Part shown: piece after piece, positions 44,488 through 53,127 of the stretch
How the letters are laid out: each line of letters opens with the position of its first letter
Position numbering within the stretch: the first letter of the stretch is position 1
Source of the DNA: Gracilimonas sp.
Lineage (GTDB): Bacteria > Bacteroidota > Rhodothermia > Balneolales > Balneolaceae
Length of the DNA stretch: 64,000 nt
Assembly: GCF_040218225.1 (NCBI RefSeq)
Contig: NZ_JAVJQO010000003.1
Location: 283,158 to 347,157 of the forward strand
Reading direction: 5' to 3'
Translations under genes and position numbers: made by a program
The notes under the pieces: model-generated
The model's database searches: none
The model's input: only the letters and a program-made list of their open reading frames with translations
Told to the model about the DNA's origin: nothing

Positions 44488-45195
44488 TTACACGTAGTGT
44501 ATGGCTTTTCGCATACCTTCAGAATCGTATTCTAATTCTTCAGGCAAGGTTTTAATTCCTTCTTCTTCGGAAATTTTAGCACAATAGGCGAGCACCATTG
44601 CATCCACAATATCGTCTTCTTCCACTTCATTCCGCCTGAAATCTTCCTTGATATCCCGGAAAAAATCCTCTGCAATGGGTTCACGATCTTCGATAAGCTT
44701 TAAGCGATGCTTAATTCCTTTCTTCAGGTTTTTCTTTTGATAAATCATCCCTCCATTCAGCTTCTGAAACAGCAGCTCAGGGTGAGCTTCCAGCACTTTA
44801 TCGATCAATTCTTTGTCGGCTCGCAGTAACTCATCCACCATCTGAATTTTCGGAGTGATGTTCCAGGATTGCAAGGTCAGCTTTTTCTCGGTGTATTCAT
44901 GGCTGATCATATTCGCTTCCACATAAGACGGCGCAGTTAGTGCCGGGCGGATTGGCGGACTGAATACGCTGGAAGCATATTCACCCCCCAGTTTCTTACG
45001 AAGGAGCTCGTCAGCTTTCCGGGTATATTCTTCATCTTCAAGACCGATGGGCATGTCGATAAAAATCCGGTCATAGTTTTCAAAAGCTTCTTTAAGTGTC
45101 TCACGGTCTCTGAGCACTTCATATTTTTCTTCGCCCTCATCAAACGTAATGAGAATCCAGCCTGCTTTACAGCCGTCTAGTCCAGCGGTTTTCAC
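44488..45195 (-). CDS. DUF429 family protein (RNase H-like fold, predicted)
   Basis: The 235-residue protein has the DUF429 signature: GLDGCKAGW at the N-terminus, FIDMPIGLED, a middle VFSPPIRPAL, IQMVDELLR, EAHPELLFQKLNGG, and acidic residues EEDDIVDAMVLAY near the C-terminus. These acidic clusters suggest a metal-dependent RNase H-like nuclease, but no activity is established. It starts with GTG at 45195, overlapping the aspS stop by 4 nt (GTGA), so its translation is coupled to aspS. A role linked to tRNA or nucleic acid metabolism is suggested only by that coupling. Confidence 0.85.
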   Translation of the reverse strand: MKTAGLDGCKAGWILITFDEGEEKYEVLRDRETLKEAFENYDRIFIDMPIGLEDEEYTRKADELLRKKLGGEYASSVFSPPIRPALTAPSYVEANMISHEYTEKKLTLQSWNITPKIQMVDELLRADKELIDKVLEAHPELLFQKLNGGMIYQKKNLKKGIKHRLKLIEDREPIAEDFFRDIKEDFRRNEVEEDDIVDAMVLAYCAKISEEEGIKTLPEELEYDSEGMRKAIHYV

Positions 45196-46976
45196 GATAT
45201 TTGTTCTTTAATATTTTTCTTAATTGAAATATGCAGTTCGTCAAGCTGATCTTCATCCACTACACCAGGTGAATTATCCATCATGCTTTGCGCTTTTTGG
45301 TTTTTCGGGAAGGCGATTACGTCACGAAGACTTTTCGCTCCGGTTAGTAACATCACTGCACGATCAACCCCAAAAGCAATTCCGCCGTGTGGAGGTGCTC
45401 CATATTTGAAGGCATCTAGCAAGAAACCAAATTTCTCTTCCGCTTCTTTTTCCGAAATGCCCAAAAGCTCAAATACTCTGCGCTGCATTTTTTGATTATG
45501 GATACGAATAGAACCACCACCCAGCTCATTTCCGTTCAGGACCAGGTCATAAGCGCGGGCTTTAACTTTTGCAGGATCAGAATCCATCAGTTCCACATCT
45601 TCTTGTCTTGGTGAAGTAAACGGATGGTGCATGGCATGGTAACGACGAGTTTCCTCATCCCACTCTAAAAGCGGAAATTCCGTTACCCACAGGAAATTAT
45701 ACTTCGACTCATCAATCAGTTCAAACTCTTTGCCCATCATCAGGCGCAGTTGTCCAAGTTGTTTTAGAACATCCGGTTTTGGTCCGGCAAGGATGAGCAC
45801 CAAGTCTCCTTCCTTCGCTTCGGATTTCTCCACCATCTGCTCCACAATTTCATCCGTCAGGAATTTTGCTACGCTGCAAAGCGGACCGTCTTCCTGCATC
45901 TTGATGTAGATTAATCCACCCGCACCGGTTTCTTCTTTTACGCGATCGGTGAGCCGGTCGATGGCACCTCGCCCCATATCTCCTTGTCCCGGCACGGTAA
46001 TTCCAACCACGCCACCCCCATCTTTAACCGTTCCGGAAAACACCTTGAATTCCGCGTCTTTTACAATCTCAGAAAAATCCTTGAACTCAAGACCAAAACG
46101 CGTGTCCGGTTTATCGGAGCCGTAGGTGTTCATGGCCTCTTCGTAGGTCATCCGCGGAAATGGGGTTTCTACTTCATATCCAATCGTATCCTTAAAAACT
46201 TTCTTCCAAAGAGCCTCATGTGTTTCGTAGATCACTTCTTCATCCACGAAACTCATCTCCACATCTATTTGGGTGAATTCAGGCTGTCGGTCAGCACGAA
46301 GATCTTCATCCCGGAAACACTTCACAATCTGGAAATAGCGGTCGTAGCCCGACACCATTAAAAGCTGTTTGTAGGTTTGCGGACTTTGAGGAAGTGCAAA
46401 AAACTTACCAGGATTTACACGGCTTGGAACCAGGTAATCGCGGGCGCCTTCTGGTGTACTGCGCATCAAAACCGGCGTTTCTACCTCTGCAAAATTCAAT
46501 TCATGGTAAAAAGAACGCACCGACTGATAGAACTTTGAGCGCAACATCAACTTTTGCTGCACCTCAGGTCTGCGTAAGTCCAGATAGCGATACTTCAAGC
46601 GAACATCTTCATTGGTCTTGATGTCATCCTTAATCTCAAAGGGAGGAGTATCTGCTTCCGAATAGAAAACTAATTCTGTCGCTTCAATCTCAATTTCACC
46701 TGTAGGCAATTTCGGGTTGATATTATCCTCACCCCGGGTAATAACTTTACCCTTGATTCCAATCACATATTCTGCACGTAATTGTTCTGCTTTTTCATGA
46801 AGCTGGTCATCTTCTTCTGTGAAAACAACCTGGGTAACTCCGTAGCGGTCTCTTAAATCAATAAAAATCACACCGCCCAAGTCGCGGCGCGGACCAACCC
46901 AGCCATTTAAAATTACTTCGTCGCCAATATTTTTTGCGGTAAGTTCTCCGCAGGTATGTGTTCTTTTAAGGGTCAT
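45192..46976 (-). CDS. aspS: Aspartate--tRNA ligase
   Basis: The 594-residue class II synthetase of bacterial type has an N-terminal OB-fold anticodon-binding domain (GWVGPRRDLGGVIFIDLRDRYG), motif 2 FRDEDLRADRQPEFTQID, an inserted GAD domain (about 300-420) and motif 3 AFGVDRAVMLLTGAKSLRD. It charges tRNA-Asp, and in organisms lacking AsnRS also tRNA-Asn; which applies here cannot be seen. The ATG at 46976 (MTLKRTHTCG) is the family start; an upstream in-frame start at 47033 would add 19 residues with no homology. It is followed by the coupled DUF429 gene. Confidence 0.97.
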   Translation of the reverse strand: MTLKRTHTCGELTAKNIGDEVILNGWVGPRRDLGGVIFIDLRDRYGVTQVVFTEEDDQLHEKAEQLRAEYVIGIKGKVITRGEDNINPKLPTGEIEIEATELVFYSEADTPPFEIKDDIKTNEDVRLKYRYLDLRRPEVQQKLMLRSKFYQSVRSFYHELNFAEVETPVLMRSTPEGARDYLVPSRVNPGKFFALPQSPQTYKQLLMVSGYDRYFQIVKCFRDEDLRADRQPEFTQIDVEMSFVDEEVIYETHEALWKKVFKDTIGYEVETPFPRMTYEEAMNTYGSDKPDTRFGLEFKDFSEIVKDAEFKVFSGTVKDGGGVVGITVPGQGDMGRGAIDRLTDRVKEETGAGGLIYIKMQEDGPLCSVAKFLTDEIVEQMVEKSEAKEGDLVLILAGPKPDVLKQLGQLRLMMGKEFELIDESKYNFLWVTEFPLLEWDEETRRYHAMHHPFTSPRQEDVELMDSDPAKVKARAYDLVLNGNELGGGSIRIHNQKMQRRVFELLGISEKEAEEKFGFLLDAFKYGAPPHGGIAFGVDRAVMLLTGAKSLRDVIAFPKNQKAQSMMDNSPGVVDEDQLDELHISIKKNIKEQIS

Positions 46977-47059
46977 TCGTTTCGATGAATCGTAAGTGAT
47001 AAACTTTTGGTTAATGAGGCGCTGAAAATACACATAATGTAAACGAATCGCTTACTCCA

Positions 47060-47494
47060 ATGTCATATGAACTGATTTTTTTGTTAAACACCTTTTCTTC
47101 CTTCTTTATGACGGGATTAATCTGGATAGTTCAACTGGTGCATTATCCTTCTTTTCATTTCGTAGGAACTGATAACTTCGAAGCCTTTCAGCAGCATCAC
47201 GTAAAGAGCATTGACAAAATTGTGATCCCTTTAATGGTAACTGAGATTACCTCTTCCTTCGGATTGGCATGGATAGACGGCTGGTTTTCACTGAATGCCG
47301 TTGGATTTTATCTTGTAATAGGAATCTGGGTTGCTACCGGCCTGTTTTCTGTTCCGGCTCATTCCAAACTTGAGAAAGCTAAAGACAAAGAGGCTATCAG
47401 GAAGCTGGTGTCCACCAATTGGATACGTACCGTGTTATGGACTTTTAAATCCATTATTAATTTCTTTATTCTGTGGATTCTTCTAGAAACTTAA
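47060..47494 (+). CDS. Hypothetical small integral membrane protein
   Basis: The 144-residue protein has four predicted membrane segments (about 5-27, 50-72, 78-97 and 120-142), with a His-rich loop (FEAFQQHHVK) and a conserved-looking VQLVHYPSF after the first segment. The family is unknown to me; the topology and His pattern resemble small DUF1772-like membrane proteins, but the match is not firm. It is divergent from aspS (83-nt gap) and 10 nt upstream of the DUF2971 gene, whose base composition differs. Confidence 0.7.
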   Translation: MSYELIFLLNTFSSFFMTGLIWIVQLVHYPSFHFVGTDNFEAFQQHHVKSIDKIVIPLMVTEITSSFGLAWIDGWFSLNAVGFYLVIGIWVATGLFSVPAHSKLEKAKDKEAIRKLVSTNWIRTVLWTFKSIINFFILWILLET

Positions 47495-47504
47495 ATACTT
47501 TTTA

Positions 47505-48368
47505 ATGTCATCAAAGCAAGAAAACTGGATTGGTAACAAACCAAGTTCTTCAGATCCCGATCTACTTTATAAATATTGTCAACTAGACAGTAATAAGGAA
47601 AGGCTATTAGAAAACGGAGAGATTTACTTTCCTGCCCCTTCAGAATTAAATGATCCGTTTGATTGTCGGGTTTCCCCAAATTATTCAGATGCTACAGACA
47701 GAGAGATGCTTACCTACATCGGTTTAATGCAGTCTGAAAGACTTAAAAACCTCTCTATTGTTGACCAACATCTTGAGAAGAAAAAACTTCTTAAACAATT
47801 TTGGGAAGATTGGGAAGAAGAGAATTTTAGAAAAGAGCATTTTGAGAAAAGATATTCTGGAATTGATAAGAGTGTTGGAGTCCTTTCATTTTCAAAAAAT
47901 GCAAAAAGTAATGCCCTATGGGGACACTACGGAAATAGCCATAAAGGATTACTTGTAGTTTTTAACTTTAAAAACCTATTTGAGTCCTTACATTTACAAT
48001 TCCAAAAAGAAAAACTTCCTACAGGTTTATTTTATGGAAATGCTGATTATTCAGGCTACCCAAAGGGTATAAAACCAATTCAGAAAAAAAGCCCTCTTTA
48101 TCTGGGATACTATTTTAAAAAATTATATAGCTATAAATCACCTGTTTGGGAATTTGAAAATGAATATAGAGTAGTCTCTTATCCAACAATCGAAAGAAAG
48201 ATATATGTATCCCCTAAATGTATTAGAGAAGTCATTGCTGGAGTTAATATTTCTGACAAAGACATGAAAAAGCTTAAGCAAATTTGTAAAGATAAGTACA
48301 CTCTAAAACAGTCAGAACTGATTGAAGAATCATTTGAATTAGAGTATAAAACAGTGCAAGAAATCTAG
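47505..48368 (+). CDS. DUF2971 domain protein, A+T-rich, probably acquired
   Basis: The 287-residue protein has the DUF2971 layout: LLYKYCQLDSNKERLLENG, IYFPAPSELNDPFDC, VGVLSFSKNAKSNALWGHYG followed by HKGLLVVFNF, and EFENEYRVVSY. The biochemical role is unknown; members are common in variable genome regions. The coding sequence is visibly richer in A and T than its neighbours and uses many AAA, GAA and TTT codons, and a decayed REP-like element follows it, both consistent with horizontal acquisition. A link to defence is possible but not supported by any neighbouring gene. Confidence 0.85.
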   Translation: MSSKQENWIGNKPSSSDPDLLYKYCQLDSNKERLLENGEIYFPAPSELNDPFDCRVSPNYSDATDREMLTYIGLMQSERLKNLSIVDQHLEKKKLLKQFWEDWEEENFRKEHFEKRYSGIDKSVGVLSFSKNAKSNALWGHYGNSHKGLLVVFNFKNLFESLHLQFQKEKLPTGLFYGNADYSGYPKGIKPIQKKSPLYLGYYFKKLYSYKSPVWEFENEYRVVSYPTIERKIYVSPKCIREVIAGVNISDKDMKKLKQICKDKYTLKQSELIEESFELEYKTVQEI

Positions 48369-48405
48369 ATTAAACGTCCCTATGCAACTTGGTATAGTGC
48401 TATCA

Positions 48406-48471
48406 GGAGATTGCTTCGTCGTTACACATCCCAAACCTAAATTCTTCATTTTGGACTCCTCGCAATGACGG
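48406..48471. repeat. REP-like element remnant
   Basis: GAGATTGCTTCGTCG (48407-48421) and CTCCTCGCAATGACG (48456-48470) are the two conserved arms of a widespread palindromic repeat in which GATTGCT/CGCAATGAC flank a short core; here the core is replaced by about 34 nt of A+T-rich DNA. It lies in the 227-nt gap between the DUF2971 and LuxR-type genes. Confidence 0.5.
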
Positions 48472-48595
48472 GTAAATTCGCCTTTAGAATCCGGCTCGAA
48501 ATTTAAATTGGCGAACTTCCCCTATTTTTACCTACATTATTTGTCCTTTCTCCGTGTGGGTCGGAGAAAAAACCATTTCTACCTGGGGAGGTAAA

Positions 48596-49249
48596 ATGTC
48601 TAAAATTGATACAATTGTTGCGGACGGCAACGAAATTTTCAGATATGGACTCAGTTCCATTTTGCGAGATCACGGTGCATTTAATATCTGCAGTGAGGTT
48701 GACAATGGCGCTCTCGTGCTCACTGCTTTTGAAAGTGTACAGCCAAAACTATGTATCCTGTCTTTTTCCATGCCAGAAATGGAAGGTATTATCATTGCAA
48801 AAAAGATAATCTCTAAAAATCCCGACGCTAATATTCTGCTGCTCGCCGATAATACGGACCAAAAGACCCTAAACGAATTTTTAGACTCAGGTGCCTTTGG
48901 TTTGATTCATAAATCAGCCCATCATTTGGAATTAATAGATGCAGCTGAAAAAGTTTCTGAAGGTGAGCGTTTTCTTGGTAAACAATTTTCACGAATGATG
49001 ACGGAAGAATACATCCGGCTGGCCAAGAAGAAGAAACGCCCGGATCCGGTGAAATCCATCACAAACCGCGAGCGTGAAATACTGGGGCTTTTAACCGAAG
49101 GGCTTACCAGTACTGAAATTGCCTCTAAACTCTACATCAGTCCCCGTACGGTTGAAAAGCACCGCACCAATCTCCTGAAAAAACTGAAGCTAAAGAACAC
49201 CGCTGCTCTCGTTCGTTTCGCCATGGAAAATGAACAAGCCCTTTTTTAA
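48596..49249 (+). CDS. NarL/LuxR-type regulator with a degenerate receiver
   Basis: The 217-residue protein has an N-terminal receiver-like domain (about 1-125) and a C-terminal LuxR helix-turn-helix (SITNREREILGLLTEGLTSTE, ASKLYISPRTVEKHRTNLLKKL). The phospho-acceptor Asp is replaced by Ser56 (LCILSFSMPEMEG where relatives have LLDxxMP), the conserved Thr is Ala (LLLAD), and the acidic pair is reduced to one Asp (VADGN). The Lys remains (LIHKSA). It is therefore likely to work without phosphorylation. The ATG at 48596 is chosen because GGGGAGG lies 4 nt upstream; the in-frame start at 48554 is less likely. No kinase is adjacent. Confidence 0.9.
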   Translation: MSKIDTIVADGNEIFRYGLSSILRDHGAFNICSEVDNGALVLTAFESVQPKLCILSFSMPEMEGIIIAKKIISKNPDANILLLADNTDQKTLNEFLDSGAFGLIHKSAHHLELIDAAEKVSEGERFLGKQFSRMMTEEYIRLAKKKKRPDPVKSITNREREILGLLTEGLTSTEIASKLYISPRTVEKHRTNLLKKLKLKNTAALVRFAMENEQALF

Positions 49250-49362
49250 TATCCTTTCTTCCTATACTTTATCGGTGATGTTCGGCCGAAGCCTATTTTT
49301 ACAAATACTACGTTCACTTTACTACATCATTACCTACTAACACAGCATCAGAAATTGACATT

Positions 49363-51360
49363 ATGATTTCAAAATATATTTTCCGCCTTTTTCTAATCCT
49401 TCCGATGGTTACCCTTGGAGTTTTCACAGCAATTGCTCAGGATGAAACTAATTCAGAGCATATCGCCATTGAAGATTACTTCAAATTAAAATCTGTTGGA
49501 TCTCCTGTAATCAGCCCTGATGGCAAATGGATTGCATATACCGTAACCGAAACAGATTACGAGGAAGATGAAAGAGAAACCAGAATTTGGATGAGCCCTG
49601 TTAAGGGAGGTGACCCTCTCCCTATGACCGCTGAAGGATATTCTGCAAGTAGTCCGAAATGGAGTCCCGATGGGAAATATCTATCTTTCTTAGCCTCAAG
49701 AGGTGATGAAGAAAAAACACAGGTTTGGACACTCAACCGCTTGGGAGGCGAAGCTATTCAGCTAACAGACATTAAGCAGGGAGTCTCAGGTTATGAATGG
49801 TCTCCGGATGCAAGCCGATTATTATTGATTATCAAAGATGCTAAAGAAGAATCGGAAAGACCTGAACCTTACGTGATTGACCGACTTCAATTTAAAAGAG
49901 ATTATGCAGGCTATTTAGACCGGCGCAGAAACCACATTTACACCTTTACCCCGGGAGATACTGCTGCCGTTCAACTCACCTTTGGTGATTATGACGATTC
50001 CCAGGCAACGTGGAGCCCCGATGGACAGCATATCGCTTTTGTAAGTAATCGGACTGACAACCCTGACGGCAACTCAAATGATGACATCTGGATTATTGAT
50101 GCAGATAATCCTTCTGAGGATGAAAAACCCATTCGGGTAACAAGTAACCCCGGAAGTGATTACTCGCCGGCGTGGAGCCCCGATGGAAAACATCTTGCCC
50201 ATATCTCTATTATTGACACCAGCGCTATTTGGTATGCGACCAATCACTTAGCCGTTTCAAAAGCCGGAGAATCCGGAAACATGCAAGTTCTCACTAAAGA
50301 GCTCGATCGAAATATCTCCTCTCCGGCATATTCCGACAATGGAAATGTGATTTCATTTTTACTGGAAGACCGTGGGGAAACTCAATTGGCTAGCATCAAA
50401 CCTAATGGCCAAAATCTGCAACGGGTAATTTCCGGTGATCTTACCGTTAGCAGTTTCCATCAAAAAAACGGTTTGGTTGCAACTTTACAGGGCACACTAA
50501 ATCAGCCAGATGAAATTTATGTTTTCAATAAAGGTAAAAACAACCAATTGACCTTTTTCAACAAAGAACTCCTCGATAAGAAAGAACTGGCAGAAACACA
50601 GGAAATTCAATTCAAAAGTGCTGATGGAACACAAGTTGAAGGGTTTTTAGTTAAGCCGGTTAATTATGAAAGTGGAACACGGGTACCCACTATACTTTGG
50701 CTTCATGGTGGTCCTGTTGCACAATATGATCACAGTTTTAGCTTTATTCCTCAGCTTTATGCAGCTAATGGTTATGCCGTACTGCTCATCAACCCGCGAG
50801 GTTCTTCTGGCTATGGCCAAGCTTTTTCGGAAGTGCTATTTGCCGACTGGGGAAATAAAGATTTTGAAGACGTAATGGCTGGTGTTGATTATGCTATCGA
50901 CATGGGTATCGCAGATCCAAATCAATTAGGTGTTGGGGGCTGGTCTTATGGAGGCATTCTCACCAATTACGTAATCACAAAATCCGATCGATTCCATGGA
51001 GCTATTTCAGGAGCCAGTGAAACATTATATCGCTCAAACTATGGGCATGATCATTATCAATTAACCTGGGAAAAAGAACTTGGACTCCCCTGGGAAACAC
51101 CTGAAAAATGGGAACGTATTTCACCCTTTAATGATGTAGATAAGGTAACTACACCAACACTTTGGATTGGTGGCGCTGAAGACTGGAACGTACCCATTTT
51201 GGGATCAGAACAGATGTATCAGGCAATGAAGAGGCTGGGCCTTGAAACACAACTTGTAGTTTACCCGGGTGAGCACCATGGCATCCGAAAGCCCACATTC
51301 CAAAAAGACCGTTTGGAGCGATTTGTTGGTTGGTTCGACAAATATGTCAAAGACAAATAA
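49363..51360 (+). CDS. S9 family prolyl-oligopeptidase-type peptidase, exported
   Basis: The 665-residue protein has a signal peptide (about 5-25, FTAIAQ) and a PD40 beta-propeller (about 40-400) with repeats SPDGKWIAYT, SPDGKYLSFLA, SPDGQHIAFVSNR and SPDGKHLAHIS. The alpha/beta-hydrolase catalytic domain (about 415-665) has the nucleophile in GGWSYGG, Asp in LWIGGAEDWNVP and His in PGEHHGIRKP. It cleaves short peptides, probably dipeptidyl-peptidase or acylaminoacyl-peptidase-like, in the periplasm. It is followed by a strong terminator and has its own upstream gap (113 nt) after the LuxR-type gene. Confidence 0.93.
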   Translation: MISKYIFRLFLILPMVTLGVFTAIAQDETNSEHIAIEDYFKLKSVGSPVISPDGKWIAYTVTETDYEEDERETRIWMSPVKGGDPLPMTAEGYSASSPKWSPDGKYLSFLASRGDEEKTQVWTLNRLGGEAIQLTDIKQGVSGYEWSPDASRLLLIIKDAKEESERPEPYVIDRLQFKRDYAGYLDRRRNHIYTFTPGDTAAVQLTFGDYDDSQATWSPDGQHIAFVSNRTDNPDGNSNDDIWIIDADNPSEDEKPIRVTSNPGSDYSPAWSPDGKHLAHISIIDTSAIWYATNHLAVSKAGESGNMQVLTKELDRNISSPAYSDNGNVISFLLEDRGETQLASIKPNGQNLQRVISGDLTVSSFHQKNGLVATLQGTLNQPDEIYVFNKGKNNQLTFFNKELLDKKELAETQEIQFKSADGTQVEGFLVKPVNYESGTRVPTILWLHGGPVAQYDHSFSFIPQLYAANGYAVLLINPRGSSGYGQAFSEVLFADWGNKDFEDVMAGVDYAIDMGIADPNQLGVGGWSYGGILTNYVITKSDRFHGAISGASETLYRSNYGHDHYQLTWEKELGLPWETPEKWERISPFNDVDKVTTPTLWIGGAEDWNVPILGSEQMYQAMKRLGLETQLVVYPGEHHGIRKPTFQKDRLERFVGWFDKYVKDK

Positions 51361-51475
51361 CAGGCTCTACGTATTTTCACGTATAAAAATTACGTAAATC
51401 CCTCCATTGACGGGTTTCTGGCATAAATGTATGTTTATAGTGCAAATGGGGTAATAGCCGTCTGTAGATGATATT

Positions 51476-51512
51476 AGCTGACGACCATTGATTTGGCGTC
51501 AGCTTTTTTTTG
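51476..51512 (+). terminator. Rho-independent terminator after the S9 peptidase
   Basis: AGCTGACG (51476-51483) and CGTCAGCT (51497-51504) form an 8-bp perfect stem with a 13-nt loop, followed by eight or more T residues. It lies between convergent genes. Confidence 0.88.
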
Positions 51513-51535
51513 TCAAAAAACTTCCTTAAACCTGT

Positions 51536-52162
51536 TTAATCTCCAGCCAACTGTTTCAATTTAGCAGCCCGGAGTTCATTATACATATTTTGCTCTTCCA
51601 CCATTTTAGACAAGGCAAACAAATCATATAGCGCACCAAACCCCATAAGTCCGCCCGTAAGCAACCACCCAATACCCGTTCCTGTACGGCCCAGGTAAAA
51701 GCGATGAAATCCCAGGATGCCAAAAAATCCAACTAACCAGAACAGATAAGCTTTCCCCTTTGATTTTTTGGGGTAAGTAAGCATTTCGGCTTTTTCAAGT
51801 TTTCTGAGCTTTCTTTTGCCACCTACCTTCACAATAAAATCCTCATAACTGGAAAGCAGCCTTTTGGCAAGTCGCTTAATTTTTGGAGAAGCTTCTTTTT
51901 CGATTTCCATCTCCCCTTCGATAATATCATGCTCAAATACGAACTCATCAATAAGTTTATCCATGGAAATCTGATCTTTAAGATAAGCTTCCACTTTCCG
52001 GGACAGGTTACGGATCGAATCGTAAACAGAAACAGCCAGGTTACCCGGTTTAAAATCCTCTTCCTGCTTCAGCTCTTCTATTAGCTCTGCATACTTTGAC
52101 TCCGCTTTCCCCAAGGCTTTCTCAGCCAGCAGTGCCATTTCATATTGTTCCGACTTTTTCAT
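51536..52162 (-). CDS. TM2-domain membrane protein with long helical N-terminus
   Basis: The 208-residue protein has a charged helical N-terminal region (about 1-125; KAESKYAELIEELKQEED, IEGEMEIEKEASPKIKRLAKRL) and a C-terminal TM2 domain (about 133-185): LVGFFGILGFHRFYLGRTG, GIGWLLTGGLMGFGALYDLF. Two membrane helices are joined by a short loop with the conserved FHRFYLG. The function of TM2 proteins in bacteria is not established. It converges on the S9 peptidase gene, with the terminator between them. Confidence 0.86.
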   Translation of the reverse strand: MKKSEQYEMALLAEKALGKAESKYAELIEELKQEEDFKPGNLAVSVYDSIRNLSRKVEAYLKDQISMDKLIDEFVFEHDIIEGEMEIEKEASPKIKRLAKRLLSSYEDFIVKVGGKRKLRKLEKAEMLTYPKKSKGKAYLFWLVGFFGILGFHRFYLGRTGTGIGWLLTGGLMGFGALYDLFALSKMVEEQNMYNELRAAKLKQLAGD

Positions 52163-52326
52163 TCCCGCCTTTTTGATTTATAGCTCTAAATAAACAAATA
52201 ATTTTTCATCAATCGAATCCCCATACGGTAAAACTGTCAAATAGATTACAGCTTAATTAATTACATGGATTTTGTGCCATCAAAATTTATCTTCTCTGAA
52301 TTAAATTTTCTACTTACATCTATTCT

Positions 52327-52791
52327 ATGTTTAAAAGCCTTTGTTTCCCGGGAATTTTCATATTTATAATAACCTGTATTTTTTCGGGTGATGTATTTGC
52401 CCAGGCCGAGCGCCCTTCATTTGGCGTGGGTGTTATTATCGGTGAGCCTACCGGGGTATCCGTTAAGAAATATCTGAATACCCGTGGTGCTTTCGATATT
52501 GGAGCTGCATGGTCGCTGGCTGATCAAAACGAAGCGTTGCATCTGCATACCAATTTGCTCTTTCAGGATGGCATCACCAAAAACCCAAACCTTTACTTTT
52601 ACCACGGTGTTGGTGCTCGGGTACTTTTTGCAAATGACGCCAAATTTGGTATTCGGGCTCCACTCGGACTTGCCTACCTCTTTCCCAACATTCCCTTTGA
52701 CCTTTTTGTTGAAATTGCCCCTATACTTGATTTAACCCCGGATATTGGCTTTGCCGGAAACGGTGGGTTTGGGTTTCGGTATTATTTTTAG
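52327..52791 (+). CDS. Small secreted beta-rich protein, probable outer-membrane barrel
   Basis: The 154-residue protein has a signal peptide (hydrophobic about 6-24, then DVFAQ). The mature part alternates polar and hydrophobic residues and has repeated glycine-aromatic strands (FGVGVIIGEPTGVSVKKYL, RAPLGLAYLFPNIPFDLFVE). It ends GFGFRYYF, an aromatic C-terminus typical of small outer-membrane barrels. I cannot name a family with confidence. It has its own 164-nt upstream region next to the divergent TM2 gene. Confidence 0.75.
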   Translation: MFKSLCFPGIFIFIITCIFSGDVFAQAERPSFGVGVIIGEPTGVSVKKYLNTRGAFDIGAAWSLADQNEALHLHTNLLFQDGITKNPNLYFYHGVGARVLFANDAKFGIRAPLGLAYLFPNIPFDLFVEIAPILDLTPDIGFAGNGGFGFRYYF

Positions 52792-52805
52792 AGATAGTGT
52801 AGCAT

Positions 52806-52839
52806 CAAAAAAAAGCCTGACTCTGTTCGAATCAGGCTT
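52806..52839 (-). terminator. Terminator of the CAT-anticodon tRNA gene
   Basis: On the minus strand AAGCCTGA and TCAGGCTT (stem at 52813-52820 and 52832-52839) enclose an 11-nt loop and are followed by eight T residues. The opposite orientation has only a weak T tract, so it mainly serves the leftward tRNA, though it may also stop the rightward gene ending at 52791. Confidence 0.8.
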
Positions 52840-52850
52840 AAATTATTTTG

Positions 52851-52924
52851 TACCGTGGGACGGAATTGAACCGTCGACCTCACGATTATGAGTCGTGCGC
52901 TCTAACCATCTGAGCTACCACGGC
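52851..52924 (-). tRNA. tRNA with CAT anticodon (elongator Met, or Ile2)
   Basis: A full cloverleaf of 74 nt is read on the minus strand: acceptor GCCGTGG/CCACGGT, D-loop AGCTCAGATGGTTAGAGC, anticodon stem CACGA/TCGTG with loop CTCATAA (anticodon CAT), T-loop GGTTCAATTCC, discriminator A, and no encoded CCA. The anticodon stem lacks the three G-C pairs of initiator tRNA, so it is elongator tRNA-Met or the lysidine-modified tRNA-Ile2; the sequence alone does not decide. G1 pairs with U72. The rest of the 336-nt gap (52925-53127) holds nothing I can identify. Confidence 0.93.
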
Positions 52925-53127
52925 ATGAATGACTGCCACAAAATCTCTAAAACACAAAGAATAAAAATTAGTGCTTTTGGGTTTTAGTGGCAGAAAATCC
53001 AAAAGGGCATCAAATATACGGCATTCTAAAACAAAGGGTAAAACATTTTTTCACCTATCTCCCCTTAATCTCTACGCTAAGTTTCTTAACTTCTGCTTCT
53101 GAGTAAAAAATCACACTAAAAAGGTTC

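Noticed and set aside
47505..48368. DUF2971 gene as part of a defence island
   Set aside because: No restriction, toxin-antitoxin, CRISPR or other defence gene is found around it; composition alone does not show a defence role.
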